Shown one piece after another: positions 10,415 through 19,134 of a stretch of DNA of 64,000 nt; position 1 is the stretch's first letter, and each line of letters starts with the position of its first letter. Both the position numbers and the translations under genes were made by a program. The DNA comes from Stenotrophomonas nematodicola (GTDB taxonomy: Bacteria > Pseudomonadota > Gammaproteobacteria > Xanthomonadales > Xanthomonadaceae): positions 686,982-750,981 of the forward strand of contig NZ_WIAY01000001.1 of the NCBI RefSeq assembly GCF_009467805.1, in the 5' to 3' direction. Under the pieces are notes generated by a model. The model worked only from the letters and a program-made list of their open reading frames with translations. It had not been told where the DNA came from and made no database searches.

Positions 10415-10467
10415 TTCAGCCGGGCAGAGCCCGGCGCTACGGAGCCGCGGGCTGAGCCCGGCGCTAC
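10415..10467 (-). repeat. Two tandem GTAG-ended REP (SMAG-like) elements
   Basis: On the minus strand each copy starts with GTAGCGCCGGGCTC and folds into a GC-rich stem. The first copy corresponds to 10441-10467 and the second to 10415-10440. The GTAG terminus plus a palindromic GC stem matches the SMAG family described for Stenotrophomonas. The copies sit two bases before the sdhB stop codon complement at 10469. Confidence 0.75.
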
Positions 10468-10468
10468 G

Positions 10469-11254
10469 TCAGGCGCGGCGCGCCATCATGAGCTTCTTGA
10501 TCTCGGCGATGGCCAAGGCCGGGTTCAGGCCCTTCGGGCAGGTCCGGGCGCAGTTCATGATGGTGTGGCAGCGGTACAGCTTGAACGGATCTTCCAGGTC
10601 GTCCAGACGCGCCCCGGTGTCCTCGTCGCGCGAATCGACGATCCAGCGGTAGGCCTGCAGGAGGATCGCCGGGCCCAGGTAACGCTCACCGTTCCACCAG
10701 TAGCTCGGGCAGCTGGTCGAGCAGCAGGCGCACAGAATGCACTCGTACAGCCCGTCGAGCTTCTTGCGGTCTTCCGGCGACTGCAGGCGCTCGCGATCCG
10801 GCGGCGGCGGGGTCTGGGTGCGGATCCACGGCTTGATCGACGCGTACTGCGCGTAGAAGTGGGTCAGGTCCGGCACCAGATCCTTGACCACGCTCATGTG
10901 CGGCAGCGGGTAGATCGGCACTTCGGCCTTGCCGCAGTCAGCGATGGCGCGGGTGCAGGCCAGCGTGTTGGTGCCATCGATGTTCATCGCGCATGAACCG
11001 CAGATGCCCTCGCGGCACGAACGACGGAAGGTTAGGGTCGGATCGATCTCGTTCTTGATCTTGATCAGCGCGTCCAGAACCATCGGGCCGCACGCGTCCA
11101 GATCGATCTCGTAGGTATCGGTACGCGGGTTGCTGTCGTCGTCGGGATTCCAGCGGTAGATCTTGAACGTACGGGTGTTCTTCGCGCCGCTCTTGGCGGG
11201 GAAGTGCTTGCCCTTTCCGATCTTGGAATTCTTGGGGAGGGAAAACTCGGCCAT
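10469..11254 (-). CDS. sdhB: Succinate dehydrogenase iron-sulfur subunit
   Basis: Electron-transfer subunit of complex II, passing electrons from FAD to ubiquinone. The [2Fe-2S] ligands are C80, C85, C88 and C100 in the plant-ferredoxin-like N domain. The C-terminal domain has C172, C175, C178 and C182, then C229, C235 and C239, for the [4Fe-4S] and [3Fe-4S] clusters. From the ATG at 11254 it is 261 residues; the frame extends upstream but the family N-terminus ([10 protein letters not shown]) starts here. A 163-bp gap separates it from sdhA, longer than usual, and holds only a doubtful 44-codon frame. Confidence 0.97.
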   Translation of the reverse strand: MAEFSLPKNSKIGKGKHFPAKSGAKNTRTFKIYRWNPDDDSNPRTDTYEIDLDACGPMVLDALIKIKNEIDPTLTFRRSCREGICGSCAMNIDGTNTLACTRAIADCGKAEVPIYPLPHMSVVKDLVPDLTHFYAQYASIKPWIRTQTPPPPDRERLQSPEDRKKLDGLYECILCACCSTSCPSYWWNGERYLGPAILLQAYRWIVDSRDEDTGARLDDLEDPFKLYRCHTIMNCARTCPKGLNPALAIAEIKKLMMARRA

Positions 11255-11417
11255 GGCTGTTCTCGTTGGCTCAGGCGGCTCGCGCTGCGATGCAGGCGCG
11301 GCTAGCACGGAAGATGAGGAAGTCGACACCGCCGGCCCGCAGCGCGCGCACCACCCCACCCGTGTGGGCGGAGGAAGTGGCAGGCACTGCGTGGCCGGAG
11401 GTCATGCCGAAGGTCGC

Positions 11418-13208
11418 TTAGTAGACGCGCGGCTTGGGCGGGACCACGTCCACGTCCTTGCTCAGCGTGTACATGTGGACCGGACGGTAGTCGAACTCGC
11501 ACTTGCCCTTCTCGTCGACGCTGACCAGCGTGTGCTTCTGCCAGTTGGCGTCGTCGCGGTCCGGATAGTCTTCATGCGCGTGCGCGCCGCGGCTTTCCTT
11601 GCGCTGTTCGGCCGAGTTGATCGTCGCCACCGCGTTGAGCAGCAGGTTGTTCAGCTCGTAGGTTTCGATCAGGTCGGAGTTCCACACCAGCGAACGGTCG
11701 GAGACCTTGACGTCCTGGAAGGAGTCGAAGATCTCGGCCATCTTGCCGCAGCCTTCCTGCAGGGTCTTGCTGGTACGGAACACCGCCGCGTCGTTCTGCA
11801 TGGTGCGCTGCATGCGGTCGCGGATGACCGAGGTCGGGGTGTCGCCGTTGGCGTAGCGCAGCTTGTCCAGCAGGCCGAGCGCCTTGTCGCAGGCGTCCGA
11901 CGGCAGGGTCTTGTGCGACTGGCCCGGCTTGATGGTATCGGCGCAGCGGTTGGCCACCGCACGCCCGAACACCACCAGATCCAGCAGCGAGTTGGAGCCC
12001 AGGCGGTTGGCACCGTGCACCGACACGCAGGCTGCTTCGCCGATGGCGTACAGGCCCGGCACCACGGCATCGGGGTTGTCGCCAACCTTGCGCACGACTT
12101 CGCCGTGGTAGTTGGTCGGGATGCCACCCATGTTGTAGTGCACGGTCGGGATGACCGGAATCGGCTGCTTGTGCACGTCGACGCCGGCGAAGATGCGCGC
12201 GCTTTCGGCGATGCCCGGCAGCTTGTCGTCGATCACGCCCGGGCCGAGGTGGGTCAGGTCGAGCAGGATGTGGTCCTTGTGCTCGCCGACGCCGCGGCCT
12301 TCGCGGATTTCGATGGTCATCGAACGCGACACCACGTCGCGCGAGGCCAGGTCCTTGTAGTGCGGTGCGTAGCGCTCCATGAAGCGCTCGCCGTTGCTGT
12401 TGCGCAGGATGCCGCCTTCGCCACGCACGCCTTCGGTGATCAGGCAGCCCGCGCCGTAGATGCCGGTCGGGTGGAACTGCACGAACTCCATGTCCTGCAT
12501 CGGCAGGCCGGCGCGCATGACCAGACCGCCGCCGTCGCCGGTGCAGGTGTGGGCCGAGGTGGCGCTGAAGTACGCGCGGCCGTAACCGCCGGTGGCCAGC
12601 ACCACGCCGTGGGCGCGGAACAGGTGCAGCGAGCCGTCGGCCATGTCCAGGGCAAGCACGCCGCGGCACACACCTTCCTCATCGAAGATCAGGTCGAGCG
12701 CGAAGTACTCGATCATGAAGCGCGCGTTGTGCGCCAGCGACTGCTGGTACAGCGTGTGCAGCATGGCGTGCCCGGTGCGGTCGGCCGCGGCGCAGGTGCG
12801 CTGCGCGGACGGGCCTTCGCCGTACTTGGTGGTCATGCCACCGAACGGGCGCTGGTAGATCTTGCCCTCTTCGGTACGGCTGAACGGCACACCGTAGTGT
12901 TCCAGTTCGATGATGGCCGGAATCGCTTCGCGGCACATGTACTCGATGGCGTCCTGGTCACCCAGCCAATCCGAGCCCTTGATGGTGTCGAAGAAGTGGT
13001 AGCGCCAGTCGTCCTCGCCCATGTTGCCCAGCGCGGCGGAAATACCGCCCTGCGCGGCCACGGTGTGCGAGCGGGTCGGGAAGACCTTGGTCAGGCAGAC
13101 GGTCTGCAGGCCCTTGGCGGCAAGACCGAACGTGGCGCGCAGACCGGCACCGCCGGCGCCGACCACGACCATGTCGTACTTGTGTTCCGTAATCTTGTAA
13201 GCGGACAT
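11418..13208 (-). CDS. sdhA: Succinate dehydrogenase flavoprotein subunit
   Basis: Catalytic subunit that oxidises succinate to fumarate. At 596 residues it matches the family (588 in E. coli). The FAD Rossmann motif GAGGAG is at 17-22, the FAD-linking histidine is His48 in [10 protein letters not shown], and the substrate/capping-domain segment HTCTGDGGG is present. It lies 31 bp after the sdhD stop in the order C-D-A-B. Covalent flavinylation would depend on the sdhE product and probably the SDHAF4-like protein encoded in the same cluster. Confidence 0.98.
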   Translation of the reverse strand: MSAYKITEHKYDMVVVGAGGAGLRATFGLAAKGLQTVCLTKVFPTRSHTVAAQGGISAALGNMGEDDWRYHFFDTIKGSDWLGDQDAIEYMCREAIPAIIELEHYGVPFSRTEEGKIYQRPFGGMTTKYGEGPSAQRTCAAADRTGHAMLHTLYQQSLAHNARFMIEYFALDLIFDEEGVCRGVLALDMADGSLHLFRAHGVVLATGGYGRAYFSATSAHTCTGDGGGLVMRAGLPMQDMEFVQFHPTGIYGAGCLITEGVRGEGGILRNSNGERFMERYAPHYKDLASRDVVSRSMTIEIREGRGVGEHKDHILLDLTHLGPGVIDDKLPGIAESARIFAGVDVHKQPIPVIPTVHYNMGGIPTNYHGEVVRKVGDNPDAVVPGLYAIGEAACVSVHGANRLGSNSLLDLVVFGRAVANRCADTIKPGQSHKTLPSDACDKALGLLDKLRYANGDTPTSVIRDRMQRTMQNDAAVFRTSKTLQEGCGKMAEIFDSFQDVKVSDRSLVWNSDLIETYELNNLLLNAVATINSAEQRKESRGAHAHEDYPDRDDANWQKHTLVSVDEKGKCEFDYRPVHMYTLSKDVDVVPPKPRVY

Positions 13209-13239
13209 CTAATCTGGATTCCTGTCTTGGTGCCTGGAC

Positions 13240-13626
13240 TCAGGCAACGCCGAGCGCAATGCGGGCGACCGCAAAAACACTGACGATCGCGCCGAGCACG
13301 GCGATGAACTTCACCGTGGTCTGCAGCGCCAGGGCCAGCAGCGAGTTGTGGATGTAGTCTTCCAGCACGACCTGCAGGCCGAGCTGGGCGTGCCAGAACA
13401 TCGCGACCAGGAAGCCGACCAGCAGGACCGCGTTCCACGGCTTGGACACCGCTTCGGTGGCAGTCACGTAATCGGCGCCGATCAGGCTCAGCACGAACAC
13501 CAGGAACCAGATGGTCAGGCCGACCAGCGCGGTGGCGGTCAGGCGCTGCATCACGAAATGCTCGGTGCCGGTCTTGGCAGCGCCAAGGCCACGCACGTTC
13601 TTCAGCGGGGTACGGAACTTGTTCAT
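13240..13626 (-). CDS. sdhD: Succinate dehydrogenase membrane anchor subunit SdhD
   Basis: 128-residue membrane anchor with three transmembrane helices (about 32-52, 65-85 and 100-122). It contributes to the quinone site; the histidine in AMFWHAQLGLQVVLEDYIH is the likely haem b or quinone-side residue, and the DY pair after it is conserved in SdhD. The ATG at 13626 overlaps the sdhC stop (ATGA), so the two anchors are translationally coupled. The longer upstream frame lies inside sdhC and is not used. Confidence 0.94.
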   Translation of the reverse strand: MNKFRTPLKNVRGLGAAKTGTEHFVMQRLTATALVGLTIWFLVFVLSLIGADYVTATEAVSKPWNAVLLVGFLVAMFWHAQLGLQVVLEDYIHNSLLALALQTTVKFIAVLGAIVSVFAVARIALGVA

Positions 13627-14015
13627 GCGGTGGCTCCGGCGAACACATAGGCCCAGACCAGCGCGGTGATCACCAGGCTGGCGAAGACCGACACCCAGCT
13701 GCTGCGCACAAAGGCGGGAATGGAGAAGCCGATCGCGAAGTCCTGCACGATGTGGCGGATGCCATTGCACAGGTGGTAGGCAAAGGACCACGTCCATGCG
13801 AACAGGAACAGCTTGCCGTACCAGCTGCCGGCATGGCCGGTGAAGCAGTTCCAGGATTCAGGGCCCATCATCAGGGCGAGCAGGCCGCCCGCAATGATCA
13901 GGGCTCCAACAGACAGAAAGATGCCGGTGGCTCGATGCAGGATCGAGGTGGCCATCTGAATCTGCCAGCGATACACCTGAAGGTGCGGGGAAAGGGGACG
14001 TTCTCTGGCGGCCAT
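13623..14015 (-). CDS. sdhC: Succinate dehydrogenase cytochrome b556 subunit
   Basis: 130-residue anchor subunit with the SdhC signatures RPLSPHLQVYRW near the start, ILHRATG at 25-31 and the haem-ligand region SFAYHLCNGIRH with His81 and His88. Three transmembrane segments follow the usual spacing. I chose the ATG at 14015 because RPLSPHLQ is the conserved beginning; a start 20 codons earlier would overlap the spacer before the SDHAF4-like gene. It is the first structural gene of the sdhCDAB run. Confidence 0.95.
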   Translation of the reverse strand: MAARERPLSPHLQVYRWQIQMATSILHRATGIFLSVGALIIAGGLLALMMGPESWNCFTGHAGSWYGKLFLFAWTWSFAYHLCNGIRHIVQDFAIGFSIPAFVRSSWVSVFASLVITALVWAYVFAGATA

Positions 14016-14071
14016 TCGCTGGGCTCGTTGTCTCGGCTGGGCGGCGCAATGCCGCGTTGGCTCAATGCTGA

Positions 14072-14245
14072 TCAAAAATCGATGCAGCGTCCGTTTTTCT
14101 CCCAGTCTCCATACCGCACCGGATCAAGTCCGCCGCGGCCACCAATCTCCACGGGCACCGCGGGGGTCTCGGGAAGCGGCTGCTTCTGCTCGACCTGCGG
14201 GGCTGGGGAGTCGGATTCTGGAGTGGGGGTTGTTTGGCCTATCAT
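14072..14245 (-). CDS. SDHAF4-like (DUF1674) succinate dehydrogenase assembly factor
   Basis: A 57-residue protein starting at the ATG at 14245 (a TTG seven codons earlier is possible). The first two thirds are Pro/Glu/Gln-rich and probably disordered. The C-terminal 20 residues contain GGLDPVRYGDWEKNGRC, then IDF: the invariant end of the DUF1674/SDHAF4 family, which in eukaryotes binds the flavinylated catalytic subunit and protects it until it joins SdhB. It ends 56 bp before sdhC on the same strand, so it probably leads the operon. Bacterial members are often left unannotated because they are short. Confidence 0.82.
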   Translation of the reverse strand: MIGQTTPTPESDSPAPQVEQKQPLPETPAVPVEIGGRGGLDPVRYGDWEKNGRCIDF

Positions 14246-14266
14246 GGGTGGTCTCGCAACGCACAA

Positions 14267-15148
14267 ATGTTAGACCCCGTTCACGTGCCTGACAACCTGC
14301 CCCCTGCTTTCGTCGGATATCCGGCCCTCTCCGGTCACCAGCTGCTCAGCCTGGAAGGCCCCGATGCGGCCGCATTCGCGCATGCCCAGTTCGCCAGCGA
14401 CGTCACTGCCCTGCCCCTGCGGCATTGGCAGTGGAGCGCCTGGCTGAGCGCCAAAGGCCGCACCATTGCTGTGTTTCAGCTGATCCGCCTGGACCAGACG
14501 CAGGTGGTGCTGGTGCTCGCCGACGGCGATGCCGATGCGATTGCGTCGCAGTTGCAGCGCTTCGTGTTCCGCCGCAAGGTGAAACTGACGGTGCGTACCG
14601 ATCTGGGCGTGGCCGGCAGCTTCACTGCGCCGGAAGCCGCCTCCGGCGCTGCCATCGCGGTGCTCGGCGAGACGCTCGAACTGGATGTGGGCAGCGATGC
14701 CCTGCCCCGGACAATGCGCATCGCCGCCCTGGACGACACGGTGCTGGCCGATGACCCGGCATTCGCGCTCGCCTGGCGCCAGGCCGATCTGCGCTACGGC
14801 GTGCCGCGCTTGGACGTCGATCAACGCGAACAGTGGACGCCGCAGCAGCTGGGCCTGGATCGACTGAACGGCTACAGCGTCAAGAAGGGCTGCTATCCCG
14901 GCCAGGAAATCGTGGCGCGCACGCATTTCCTCGGCAAGGCCAAGCGGGCGCTGCAGCTGCTGCGGGGGGGCGCCGGCATCACCAGCGGCGCGCAGGTCCA
15001 GCAGAATGGCGCGGCGATCGGCACCGTGGTCAGCGTGGCTGGCGACCTGGCGCTGGCAGTGCTGCCGCTGGAGATCGCCAGCGATCCGCTGGAGATCGGC
15101 GGCGTGGAAGCGGCCTCGCTGCCCCTGCTGGACGGCCTGGCGCGGTAA
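14267..15148 (+). CDS. ygfZ: tRNA-modifying / Fe-S assembly protein YgfZ
   Basis: A folate-dependent protein of the GcvT-like family required for Fe-S cluster enzymes such as MiaB. The signature K-G-C-Y-x-G-Q-E is KGCYPGQE at about residues 207-214, with the redox-relevant cysteine. I placed the start at the ATG at 14267 (293 residues); an ATG 11 codons upstream would run into the SDHAF4-like gene on the other strand. The two start codons face each other across only 21 bp, so one or both promoters must overlap coding sequence. Position beside the sdh cluster is conserved in xanthomonads as far as I recall. Confidence 0.93.
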   Translation: MLDPVHVPDNLPPAFVGYPALSGHQLLSLEGPDAAAFAHAQFASDVTALPLRHWQWSAWLSAKGRTIAVFQLIRLDQTQVVLVLADGDADAIASQLQRFVFRRKVKLTVRTDLGVAGSFTAPEAASGAAIAVLGETLELDVGSDALPRTMRIAALDDTVLADDPAFALAWRQADLRYGVPRLDVDQREQWTPQQLGLDRLNGYSVKKGCYPGQEIVARTHFLGKAKRALQLLRGGAGITSGAQVQQNGAAIGTVVSVAGDLALAVLPLEIASDPLEIGGVEAASLPLLDGLAR

Positions 15149-15210
15149 GTGCATGGACCCGGCCCTCGGCCGGCGTCCCCGTCATCCGTGCTGCTGACCG
15201 GCCAAGGCGG

Positions 15211-15239
15211 GGTGGGTGCGGACCCTTGGTCCGCCCACC
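15211..15239. repeat. Imperfect palindrome between ygfZ and the ABC ATPase gene
   Basis: GGTGGGTGCGGACC pairs with GGTCCGCCCACC with a small bulge around CTT, in the 98-bp gap between convergent genes. It has no T-run in either direction, so it may be a REP-like hairpin that acts as a bidirectional boundary. Confidence 0.5.
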
Positions 15240-15246
15240 TGAGGCC

Positions 15247-16341
15247 TCAGGCGTCGTGGTTCAACCGCTCGCCGGTCTCCGCATCGAAGAAGTGCAGCCC
15301 CTTCGGCTGGATCGCCACGCGGATCGACTCGCCGACCTGCGGCAGGGCCTGCGGCGCCACGCGCATCACCAACGGCTGGCCGCCACTGGTCATGTTCACG
15401 AAGATCTCGTTGCCCACCGGCTCGATGCCGTCGATGGTCGCCTCGAAGCCCGTCGCATCCTCGGCCGCGGCCGGCTGCAGATGCTCCGGACGCACGCCCA
15501 CGGCGATGGTCCGCCCGATCCAGCCCGCATCGACTGACGCCTGGCCCAGCGGTGCGGTCAGCGCCGCCTCCTGCACGACCACGCCGCGGTCATTGCGCTG
15601 CAGGGTGCCGCGCAGCACGTTCATCGCCGGGCTGCCCAGGAAGCCGGCCACAAACAGGTTGGCCGGGCGGTCGTAGAGCGCCATCGGCGTATCGATCTGC
15701 TGGATGATGCCGTCCTTGAGCACCACGATGCGCTGGCCCAGCGTCATCGCTTCCACCTGGTCGTGGGTGACGTAGATCATCGTCGTGCCCAGCTTGCGAT
15801 GCAGCTGCGCGATCTCGGTACGCACACTGTGACGCAGCTTGGCATCCAGATTGGAGAGCGGCTCGTCCAGCAGGAACACCGCCGGCTCGCGCACCAGCGC
15901 GCGACCCAGCGCAACGCGCTGGCGCTGGCCGCCGGACATCGCCTTGGGCAGCTTGTCGAGCATCTCGGTCAGGCCCAGCGTCTGCGCCGCCTCGTTGACC
16001 CGCCTGCTGATCGTGGCCTTGTCGTGACCGCGCAGCTTCAGGCCGAAGGCGAGGTTCTCGGCCACGGTCATATGCGGATACAACGCATAGCTCTGGAACA
16101 CCATTGCGATATCGCGATCCTTCGGCGCCACATCGTTGACCACGCGGTCGCCGATGGTCAGCGTACCGCCGCTGATCTCCTCCAGCCCGGCGACCATGCG
16201 CAGCAAGGTCGACTTGCCGCAGCCGGACGGCCCGACCAGCACCATCAGTTCGCCATCGGCCACCTCGAAGGTCGCGCCCTGCACGGCCACCTGACCGTTG
16301 TCGTAGACCTTGCGAACCCCCTGCAACTGCACTTTTGCCAT
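15247..16341 (-). CDS. ugpC: Sugar / glycerol-3-phosphate ABC transporter ATP-binding protein (UgpC/MalK type)
   Basis: 364-residue cytosolic ATPase of a carbohydrate importer. Walker A GPSGCGKST is at 37-45, the Q-loop FQSYALYPHMT from 82, signature MSGGQRQR at 135-142 and Walker B LLDEPLSNLD at 157-166. A C-terminal MalK-like regulatory (TOBE/OB) domain extends from about 235. No permease or binding protein is adjacent, so it must serve components encoded elsewhere, as MsmK-type shared ATPases do. It is divergent from zwf, and a LacI-type operator overlaps its predicted -35 element, linking it to sugar control. Confidence 0.88.
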   Translation of the reverse strand: MAKVQLQGVRKVYDNGQVAVQGATFEVADGELMVLVGPSGCGKSTLLRMVAGLEEISGGTLTIGDRVVNDVAPKDRDIAMVFQSYALYPHMTVAENLAFGLKLRGHDKATISRRVNEAAQTLGLTEMLDKLPKAMSGGQRQRVALGRALVREPAVFLLDEPLSNLDAKLRHSVRTEIAQLHRKLGTTMIYVTHDQVEAMTLGQRIVVLKDGIIQQIDTPMALYDRPANLFVAGFLGSPAMNVLRGTLQRNDRGVVVQEAALTAPLGQASVDAGWIGRTIAVGVRPEHLQPAAAEDATGFEATIDGIEPVGNEIFVNMTSGGQPLVMRVAPQALPQVGESIRVAIQPKGLHFFDAETGERLNHDA

Positions 16342-16450
16342 ATCACCATTCCAGTCCGCCCGGACTCCGGGCTGTTATGCGGAACTGCCCTCGGCCCTCC
16401 CGATGGCAGGTCGATGGCGTGGTGCCGCATGACGGCGACCACTGCAATCG

Positions 16451-16479
16451 AATACAGTCTGCGCATTCTGCCATGTAAA
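16451..16479 (-). promoter_or_regulatory. Predicted sigma-70 promoter of the ABC ATPase gene
   Basis: Reading the minus strand: TTTACA (complement of 16474-16479), a 17-base spacer, then TGTATT (complement of 16451-16456). Both hexamers are reasonable sigma-70 elements at ideal spacing, about 110 bases upstream of the ugpC start. The -35 hexamer lies inside the LacI-type operator, so binding there should block it. Confidence 0.55.
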
Positions 16480-16487
16480 CGTTTTCA
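16474..16487. promoter_or_regulatory. LacI/GalR-family operator
   Basis: TGTAAACGTTTTCA, a near-perfect palindrome with a central CG (half-sites TGTAAAC and TGAAAAC), as bound by LacI-family sugar repressors. It lies between the divergent ugpC and zwf genes. No LacI-family gene is present in this window, so the regulator is encoded elsewhere. Confidence 0.68.
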
Positions 16488-16666
16488 CGTGGCACTATCC
16501 GATGGTCGGCAACGACGTCGGCGCCAGCGGGGCGGTTTCCTCCCCTGCGCGCCGGGTCGTCAGGCCGTCACGCCAGGCCCGTCGGGTGGACGATGCCGCG
16601 ATCGCAACATGCGGTCAACGTACCCACCCGTACCCCGAGAACATAGACGAGAAGCGATTGACAACG

Positions 16667-18130
16667 ATGTCACCCGGATCTGAAACTCGAGCGATGCACG
16701 ACACCCTCTTCCTGTTTGGCGCCACAGGCGATCTGGCCCAGCGTTATCTGTTCCCCTCGCTGCTGCGACTGCTCGGCGACGGCCTGCTCCCCGAAGACTT
16801 CAAGGTCCGTGCGCTGGCGCTGTCGCCGCACGACACCGAGGCCTTCCGCGAAATCCTGCGGCCGCGCCTGCAGCAGGCCATGCCGATGGCCAGCCAGGAG
16901 GACATCCAGTCGCTGCTGCAGCGCATCGACTACCGTTCGGTGGACCTGCGCGACCCACAGTCCGTCGCCGACTCGGTGCGCGATCTGGTCAACCGCCGCT
17001 GCGTGAGCTACCTGGCGATCCCGCCGGGCCTGTACATCTCCACCTGCGAAGGCCTGGCCCTGGGCGGCGCGCTGGCGGCCCCGCACCGGCTGATGCTCGA
17101 GAAGCCGATCGGCAGCGACAGCGCCAGCGCCGAGGAGATCATCTCCACCATCGGCCAGTGGATCGACGAAGACCGCGTGTTCCGCCTGGACCACTACCTG
17201 GGCAAGGCAGCAGTGCAGAACCTGATCGCGCTGCGCTTCGGCAACACGCTGCTGGAAGCGGTCTGGAACCGCAATTACATCGAGTCGGTGCACATCCTGG
17301 TGGCCGAGAGCGAGGGCGTGGACGGCCGCGATGCGTATTACGCCCGCTCCGGTGCGCTGCGCGACATGGTCCAGAGCCACATTCTGCAGCTGCTCTGCCT
17401 GGTGGCGATGGAGCCGCCGGCGTCGCTGGAAGCCGACCGCATCCGCGACGAGAAAGTCAAAGTGCTGCGCTCCCTGCGCCCCCTGGATGCCACGCACGCC
17501 GCGCGCGACAGCGTCCGCGGCCGCTACACCGCCGGCACCATCAACGGCCAGCCCGCGCAGGCCTACCAGCCGCCGGAAGGCAGCGACGTGGAAACCTTTG
17601 CCGGGGTCACCGCGCACATCGACAACTGGCGCTGGTCCGGGGTGCCGTTCCATCTGGTCACCGGCAAGCGCCTGGCCGAGCGCACCACCCGCGTGGTGGT
17701 CACGCTCAAGCCGGTCACGCACTGGCTGTTCGAGCGCCCGGACCGCGGCAATGCCACGCCCAACCGCATTACCTTCCAGCTGCAGCCGCAGGAGAACATC
17801 GAGCTCGGCCTGATGAGCAGCCTGGCCGGCCCGGAATGGGGCGCGCTGGAACTGCACCCGCTGGAGCTGGAGCTGTCGGTACCCACGGGCCTGCACCGCC
17901 GCATCGCCTACGAACGGCTGTTCCTGGATGCCTTCAACGGCAACCACGCGCTGTTCGTGCGCGACGATGAAGTGCGCGCCGCCTGGGCCTGGATCGACAG
18001 TGTCAGCGATGCCTGGAAAGCCGCGGCCCTGCCGCTGCAGCCCTACCCCGCCGGCCAGTGGGGCCCGGAGGAGGCAATCGGCTTCCTGCCTGCCGACGTG
18101 GACGCCGATGCCGGCAAGGATCGCGCATGA
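16667..18130 (+). CDS. zwf: Glucose-6-phosphate 1-dehydrogenase
   Basis: Oxidises glucose-6-phosphate to 6-phosphogluconolactone with NAD(P), the entry to the oxidative Entner-Doudoroff route. The nucleotide-binding GATGDLA is at 18-24 and the substrate-binding RLDHYLGK at about 173-180. Two starts are plausible: ATG at 16667 (487 residues) or ATG at 16694 (MHDTLFLFG, 478 residues). The second fits the family N-terminus well, and neither has a strong ribosome binding site. It heads an operon: glk starts inside its stop codon (ATGA). Confidence 0.95.
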   Translation: MSPGSETRAMHDTLFLFGATGDLAQRYLFPSLLRLLGDGLLPEDFKVRALALSPHDTEAFREILRPRLQQAMPMASQEDIQSLLQRIDYRSVDLRDPQSVADSVRDLVNRRCVSYLAIPPGLYISTCEGLALGGALAAPHRLMLEKPIGSDSASAEEIISTIGQWIDEDRVFRLDHYLGKAAVQNLIALRFGNTLLEAVWNRNYIESVHILVAESEGVDGRDAYYARSGALRDMVQSHILQLLCLVAMEPPASLEADRIRDEKVKVLRSLRPLDATHAARDSVRGRYTAGTINGQPAQAYQPPEGSDVETFAGVTAHIDNWRWSGVPFHLVTGKRLAERTTRVVVTLKPVTHWLFERPDRGNATPNRITFQLQPQENIELGLMSSLAGPEWGALELHPLELELSVPTGLHRRIAYERLFLDAFNGNHALFVRDDEVRAAWAWIDSVSDAWKAAALPLQPYPAGQWGPEEAIGFLPADVDADAGKDRA

Positions 18131-19134
18131 GCGGGGCGTCACAACCGGTGCTGGTCGCCGATATCGGGGGCACCAATGCCCGTTTCGCGCTGGCCGACAC
18201 GGCGCAGGCCGCGCCGCTGCAGCAGGACAGTATCCGCGAGTTCGTGGTCGCCGATTTCCCGTCGCTCGGCGATGCGGCGCGCCACTATCTGGACCAGATC
18301 GGCGCCGAGGCGCGCCGCGGCGTTTTCGCCGTGGCCGGCCGCGTGGATGGCGATGAGGCGCGCATCACCAATCATCCTTGGGTGATCTCGCGTGCGCGTA
18401 CCGCCCACATGCTCGGCTTCGACGAACTGCACCTGATCAACGACTTCGCCGCCCAGGCGATGGCGATCTCGCTGCTGCAGCCGCAGGACGTGGTCCAGGT
18501 CGGTGGCGCCGCATGGGTGCCGGGCAAGCCCGGCCAGCCGCGCAACTATGCGGTGATCGGCCCGGGCACCGGGCTCGGCGTGGGCGGGTTGATCCTGCGC
18601 CACGGCCGCTGCTATCCGCTGGAAACCGAAGGTGGCCATGTCAGCTTCCCGCCGGGCACGCCCGAAGAAATCCGCATCCTGGAAATCCTCTCCGAACAGT
18701 TCGGCCGCGTCTCCAACGAGCGCCTGATCTGCGGGCCGGGACTGGTCAACATCCATCGCGCCGTGTGCGAGATGGCCGACATCGACCCCGGTCAGCTGCA
18801 ACCGGTGGACGTCACCGCGCGCGCGTTGCATGGCGATCCGCAGGCAATGCGTACTGTGGACGTGTTCTGCGCCGTGTTCGGCGCCATCGCCGGCGACCTG
18901 GTGTTGATCCAGGGCGCGTGGGACGGCGTGTTCCTGACCGGCGGGCTGGTGCCGAAGATGCTGGACTCACTGCAGCACTCCGGTTTCCGCCAGCGTTTCG
19001 AGCACAAGGGACGCTTCTCCTCGATCATGGCCCGGGTGCCGTCGCTGGCGGTGATGCACCCGCACGCCGGCCTGCTCGGCGCCGCCGCCTACGCCGCAGA
19101 CGCCGAGCGCGATCTGCAGGGAGCTGCCGCATGA
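18127..19134 (+). CDS. glk: Glucokinase
   Basis: ATP-dependent phosphorylation of glucose to glucose-6-phosphate, feeding zwf. The 335-residue protein belongs to the bacterial glucokinase (Glk) family without a ROK zinc motif: DIGGTNARFAL at 12-22, the catalytic region LINDFAAQA, then GPGTGLGVG and LETEGGHVSFPP. The ATG at 18127 overlaps the zwf stop by four bases, and the pgl start overlaps its own stop in the same way. This ATGA chain suggests tight stoichiometric co-translation of zwf-glk-pgl. Confidence 0.95.
   Translation: MSGASQPVLVADIGGTNARFALADTAQAAPLQQDSIREFVVADFPSLGDAARHYLDQIGAEARRGVFAVAGRVDGDEARITNHPWVISRARTAHMLGFDELHLINDFAAQAMAISLLQPQDVVQVGGAAWVPGKPGQPRNYAVIGPGTGLGVGGLILRHGRCYPLETEGGHVSFPPGTPEEIRILEILSEQFGRVSNERLICGPGLVNIHRAVCEMADIDPGQLQPVDVTARALHGDPQAMRTVDVFCAVFGAIAGDLVLIQGAWDGVFLTGGLVPKMLDSLQHSGFRQRFEHKGRFSSIMARVPSLAVMHPHAGLLGAAAYAADAERDLQGAAA

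Larger units (their letters stand above)
16342..16666. other. Divergent control region between the ABC ATPase gene and zwf
   Basis: 325 bp holding the predicted ugpC promoter (16451-16479, minus strand) and a LacI-type operator at 16474-16487. The start of the zwf operon must also be here, but I could not identify its promoter with confidence. Open frames crossing the region are in-frame extensions of zwf without family similarity. Confidence 0.6.

Noticed and set aside
11271..11405. 44-codon frame between sdhA and sdhB on the minus strand
   Set aside because: No convincing ribosome binding site, no recognisable motif and low-complexity composition; conservation would be needed to accept it.
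11163..13283. A 706-codon plus-strand frame over sdhA and sdhB
   Set aside because: Antisense to sdhA and sdhB, which have all cofactor residues.
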